Origin: Desmodesmus armatus
Taxonomy: Eukaryota > Chlorophyta > Chlorophyceae > Sphaeropleales > Scenedesmaceae
Direction of reading: 5' to 3'
NCBI GenBank assembly: GCA_007449985.2
Contig: VIIQ02000046.1
Span: 248,001-312,000 of the forward strand
DNA: 64,000 nt
Each line of letters begins with the position of its first letter. Within the stretch, counting starts at the first letter, position 1. Below the pieces are notes generated by a model, which did no database searches, was not told the origin of the DNA, and was given only the letters and a program-made list of their open reading frames with translations. The translations under genes were made by a program, and so were the position numbers. This document shows, piece after piece, positions 60,516-64,000 of this stretch.

Positions 60516-62597
60516 CGGCCGTCGTGCTGCTTGGGTCATGCACGCATCTCTCCTGCAGAGGCCTCCTCTGTGCCATCTGTCTGGTGTTGGGTTGTGGACG
60601 GGTGCACAGGATTGTGTGCTGTTGGGAAGCCTACACCTTGAGGGGCAGCTATCATGCTTGAGCGGTTTCTTTTCCTCCTGCACAGTCAGCACTGCAGGCC
60701 AGCTCTGAGCAAGAGCTTTGCTTCCATGCCGTCCAAGGTTATGGCAGTTCTCCTGCTGCCCTCGTGCACTGCTGCAATCAGGGTTCTCAGGCTTGAGTCT
60801 GGATAGCCAGCAGCAGACTGCATCGCGGGGGCCACCGCGGTCGCACCTTTCATTGATTGCCATGTTTGGTGGAGCTTGGGGACAGATGTATCAGCTTGGG
60901 AGGGTTGTAATTTTACGGCAGGGTATGATCACTTTGTTTGCAGTAGGTCATGCACTTGATTGTGGTGCGCGGTAGACCTCTGGGTGCTGCTGTGACCCCT
61001 GCTCAAGCTGCAGCAAGCAAGCTGTGGGTGCAGGCGAGTGGCATGGGTTGTGCGGCGCACTCGCTGGCTGTAGCGTGTGTGGCGTCTTAGAGGCAGGGCG
61101 GGAGGGGGTTGGGAGCGTTCCATGCTTCATTTGGCTGCACATTGCAGTCTTGCCATGCGTTGTCGCTTTCTGTACACACTAGTAGGGGTGTTGATTTGCT
61201 TGAGTTGTTGTGAGCGTGGCTGTCCTGGTTCTTCATTTGTTGCAAGAAAGCTGTTGCACGTCAGCAAGAACTTTTGTGTGTCGAAGCTGGCTGCTTGTCT
61301 TGACATGACGGCAGAATGGTTGGTTGCGTCAATGGGTGGGTGCAAGTGTGTGTGCAGTATTCAGGGATGGCGTGTGAGCACACAAGACAAAGGGTGCTTA
61401 ATCTGCAGTGTGTGGCTTTCTCTTTTGTTCGGTGTGCGGGTATGTGGCTGGGGGCCCTTGGGTGTGGTGGTCGTGAGCTGAATCGCATGCATGTGCGCAT
61501 CCTCGCCTCAGTTTGTCTGCCGTCTGTCTCCCTATTGTGATTGTGTCACCCCTGCACCATGTACAACAGAAGGGCTATGTGCACTATGGGGCGTGTATCT
61601 GGGTCCAGCAGCAGGGGCGCAGGTATTCTGCAGGACAGTGGCGCAAGCCGCTGTGACATGCTGACTCCCTTGTAAACTAGTGACTAGAGGGTTGCCTGGG
61701 TACAGGCTGCTGTTTATCTTTACCGAGCGGCACCAGCTTCGCGGTTTGGGTTCTGGTGCCAGGACCTGGGGCGTTTACACATGGCTTGAGTGCGGTGCAC
61801 AGGGGGCTGCTCCTCTGATCATTTGCACAATGGGTGCTTCCTGTGTCCAGATGTGATGTCAACACCTGAAGGGGGCTGGACATATCATGATGGGGGGTCC
61901 ATGATAAGTCCATGATGGGGGGTTGACCCATCCTGCAAGGGGTGCACCTGTACGGCGGTGGTCGCCGGGTGCATCGTGCGTGTGGTTGATTATCAGTGTA
62001 TTGCGTCAGTGTAATGGTCGCCGTAAGACGGTTGCGTGTGCCTCACTGCCATGCTGTCTGCTTCGCTGCTCATGGCAGGTTTGGTGCTGGTGGTGTGGTG
62101 TGGTCAATGGGCAGCAGCTTGCGGGGGACCTGGCACAAGCCATTTGGTGCATGCTGTGTTGAGGCCTGCTGTTGTGCGAGCCTGTTGTGCGTTGTGGGGA
62201 TAAGGCTTGACGAGGGCTCTTGTGTCCCGTGCTAGGCTTGCTGGGGTGGTGGTCAGCGAACGCCCAGGTGTATTGATGAGGCTGTGCAGGATTGTGCAGC
62301 TATGCTTACATGGCTGTGAAGATAGTTTGCACTGCTACATTCTCTCATTGGTCTTGAGTGGAGGTGCAAGTCAGCACCAAGGGAAAGGGCCAGGTGAATG
62401 GGTGTGGGGTTGGGTCCGCCGGTTGCCCTCAAAGAAGATGGCAGAACAGCTGCAGTTTGGTGCGAAGCTGTGTGTGTGGCGTTGACAATGTAACATCTCG
62501 TTTCAAGGCGTTACACGGGCGTTGAAGCAGACAACTCGAAGCAGAGAGGTTTCAAACTTGCAGTCAAAGTTGACAGTCTGTTCAGCGCGCCCACGGA
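60516..62597. other. 3' UTR and intergenic stretch
   Basis: About 2.1 kb after the RbcX-like gene. TGTAA at 60906-60910 is the likely polyadenylation signal. The strand is T/G-rich to about 62500, with short open frames that do not resemble protein. TTTCAAACTTGCAGTCAA near 62550 recurs near 63335, flanking the LRR remnant. Confidence 0.5.
60906..60910 (+). terminator. Probable TGTAA polyadenylation signal
   Basis: TGTAA about 390 bases after the stop codon of the RbcX-like gene. Confidence 0.4.
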
Positions 62598-62659
62598 ATG
62601 TGCAGTTGTGCATGCACAGGGCTTACTCTAGTGAAGCACAGTACTGGGACATGTGCGCT

Positions 62660-63017
62660 CTCATGCTGTTCACACAACTCCCTGCTCTCAAACAGCCCCA
62701 CAGCAGCTGCCTTTTCAGCCCTGACAGCAAGCAGCAAGCTGCAGCATATCAGCCTTGATGGCTGCATGCTGCTAAAAGGTGCATGGCAGCATATGTTCCA
62801 TGCTGACAGGCATTTGCCACACCTGCGCACATTGAGCATATCAAACATAAAGGTGTCCCAGGATGACCGCGAACAATTGGCCTCCCCTGACGGCAGCCTC
62901 CGTCCGGTCAGCTGCTGCCCTGGTCTGCAGTTCCTGTACATGAATGACTTGCAGCACAGCGCACGGCGACTGGCCCCACTGCAGGGTCTGAGCGAGCTGC
63001 ACACCCACTGCGCTTGG
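62660..63017 (+). pseudogene. Leucine-rich-repeat gene fragment
   Basis: One frame reads SALTASSKLQHISLDGCMLL, HLPHLRTLSISNIKVS, CCPGLQFLYMNDLQH and LAPLQGLSELHTHC, with the spacing of leucine-rich repeats (LxxLxLxxC/N). No start, no clear donor and no partner exons could be joined, and it runs directly into a tandem duplication. Large LRR families with many broken copies are common in chlorophyte genomes. It could also be an isolated exon of an active gene. Confidence 0.5.
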
Positions 63018-63281
63018 CTTCATACATCACATGTCATGGGGGGTGCCGTGCATGCAGGATCCTGTCTGTGGCATCTGCAGGGGCATTGCGCTGCAGGCCA
63101 TGCTGCCAGCACGCTTCAAGCAGCATCCTGTGTGGTGTTGACAAGGTTACCCGCAGCAGGACGCTTCATACGTCACATGTCATGGGGGGCGCCGTGCATG
63201 CAGGATCCTGTCTGTGGCATCTGCAGGGGCGTTGCGCTGCAGGCCACGCTGCCAGCACGCTTCAAGCAGCATCCTGTGTAA
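63018..63281. repeat. Tandem duplication, period 146 bases
   Basis: Copies of about 118 bases begin CTTCATAC at 63018 and 63164 and end CAGCATCCTGTGT. They differ by a handful of transitions. A 28-base unmatched spacer separates them. Position directly after the LRR fragment suggests unequal exchange in an LRR family. Confidence 0.85.
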
Positions 63282-63575
63282 TTGCTGTAATTGCCGCACC
63301 ATTATTCCTTCAGTACACCCCCCGCAAGCAGTCGTTTCAAACTTGCAGTCAACTCAGGGGCATTTGACTAGGTCGACCAGCTACAGGAACCACCTAGCAT
63401 CACTTCATCTCAGCCAAAAAAACATATGAGATTTGTTCCCTCTAGCTTGGTTCTTTTGCTGCATCACCAACGTGATCCTGGCAACAGCAGCATCACCATC
63501 TGCTGCAGCACCAGCTGTAAAGCGAGTGATCTCCTCAACTATTCCGCTCATCCATCATCAAGCCAATTGTCGTAG

Positions 63576-64000
63576 TACGGCCATCTGCTGCTGTTGCAGC
63601 AGCAGCATCTGCACATCAGAGGTGGCATGCTGCTGCATGGAGCGTCCCCGAGCCAGCAAGCACTCATCAAATCTGCAGCAGCACTTGACCCACAGGCCAA
63701 CTTAAAAGCAGCAGCAGGCCTTGCAGCGGCAGGCATCGGGCAGGACCGCCCCTGGTGAGGCTGGATTGCATGGGGCCGTGCTGCATCCTGCACCACCACA
63801 CTGTTGCTGCCACAGAATGGTGCCAATGACAGAATGGTGCCAATGGTGACAGTGGTGTTCATACTTGTGCAACCCCGCTGCCCATGTCAGGTATGAGCAA
63901 GAACGCCATGCTCAGCATGATGAACCAGCAGGCGGCGCATCGACGTCAGGCTTGCACCCAGCAGCAAAGCAGAGGGAACGCGTGAAGTTTGCAGCTGGTG
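63576..64000 (+). CDS. Partial gene at right edge, function unknown
   Basis: Two exons join in phase 2. The first ends near 63757 with LAAAGIGQDRP and the donor CCCCTG/GTGAGG. The second starts after CATGTCAG at 63892 with YEQERHAQHDEPAGGAS and runs off the window through KQRERVKFAAG. The preceding part of exon 1 reads QALIKSAAALDPQANLKAAA. Its 5' limit is unclear, because an in-frame stop lies just upstream of a possible acceptor at 63575. I do not recognise the family. Confidence 0.4.

Overview
The window is nuclear DNA from a green alga, most likely a chlorophyte of the class Chlorophyceae. The case rests on many short exons split by GT..AG introns that usually end in CTGCAG or GTGCAG, TGTAA-type polyadenylation signals, heavy CAG/TGC (Ala/Gln) bias in coding DNA, poly-G tracts in noncoding DNA, and recognisable algal genes: IFT46, an RbcX-like Rubisco chaperone and a CBM20 chloroplast protein. 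There is no sign of operons, ribosome binding sites or CRISPR. Exons were joined by hand. Wherever exon-phase agreement is stated below, the reading frame was checked across each junction.

Left third (1-32 kb). Minus-strand genes dominate. They are a Gln/Ala-rich protein (57-2340), a large secreted or surface protein with thrombospondin-1, Cys-rich and EGF-like modules and one membrane anchor (3525-9790), and a roughly 1,507-residue chloroplast CBM20 starch-binding protein with membrane segments and a helical tail (12906-20688). The CBM20 gene shares a 205-bp divergent promoter with a plus-strand aspartyl aminopeptidase (20894-25365). A gene-poor stretch follows, interrupted by a four-helix membrane protein (29279-30933).

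Middle (32-46 kb). IFT46 (minus) diverges from a DUF1295/steroid-reductase-like gene (plus) that carries a one-base frameshift. Clathrin light chain (plus) follows. A COQ7-like gene (minus) that has lost its metal-binding histidines is divergent from RRP36 (plus), a nucleolar rRNA-processing factor.

Right third (46-64 kb), all plus strand. It holds a 1,745-residue coiled-coil protein with an N-terminal PGPGAYDP motif and an internal 147-bp triplication, a PQQ-repeat beta-propeller membrane protein, and an RbcX-like Rubisco assembly chaperone. A gene-poor end contains a leucine-rich-repeat remnant, a tandem duplication and a partial gene running off the right edge.

The genes are independent units, as expected in a eukaryote. 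Two concern Rubisco or starch biology (CBM20 protein, RbcX). Others cover cilia (IFT46), membrane traffic (clathrin light chain), ribosome biogenesis (RRP36) and quinone-pathway ancestry (COQ7-like). The less ordinary signals are the long intronic hairpins (for example 21691-21809 and 34055-34135), the degenerate COQ7 protein, the CBM20-membrane-helix architecture, and the recurring poly-G/C tracts in noncoding DNA.
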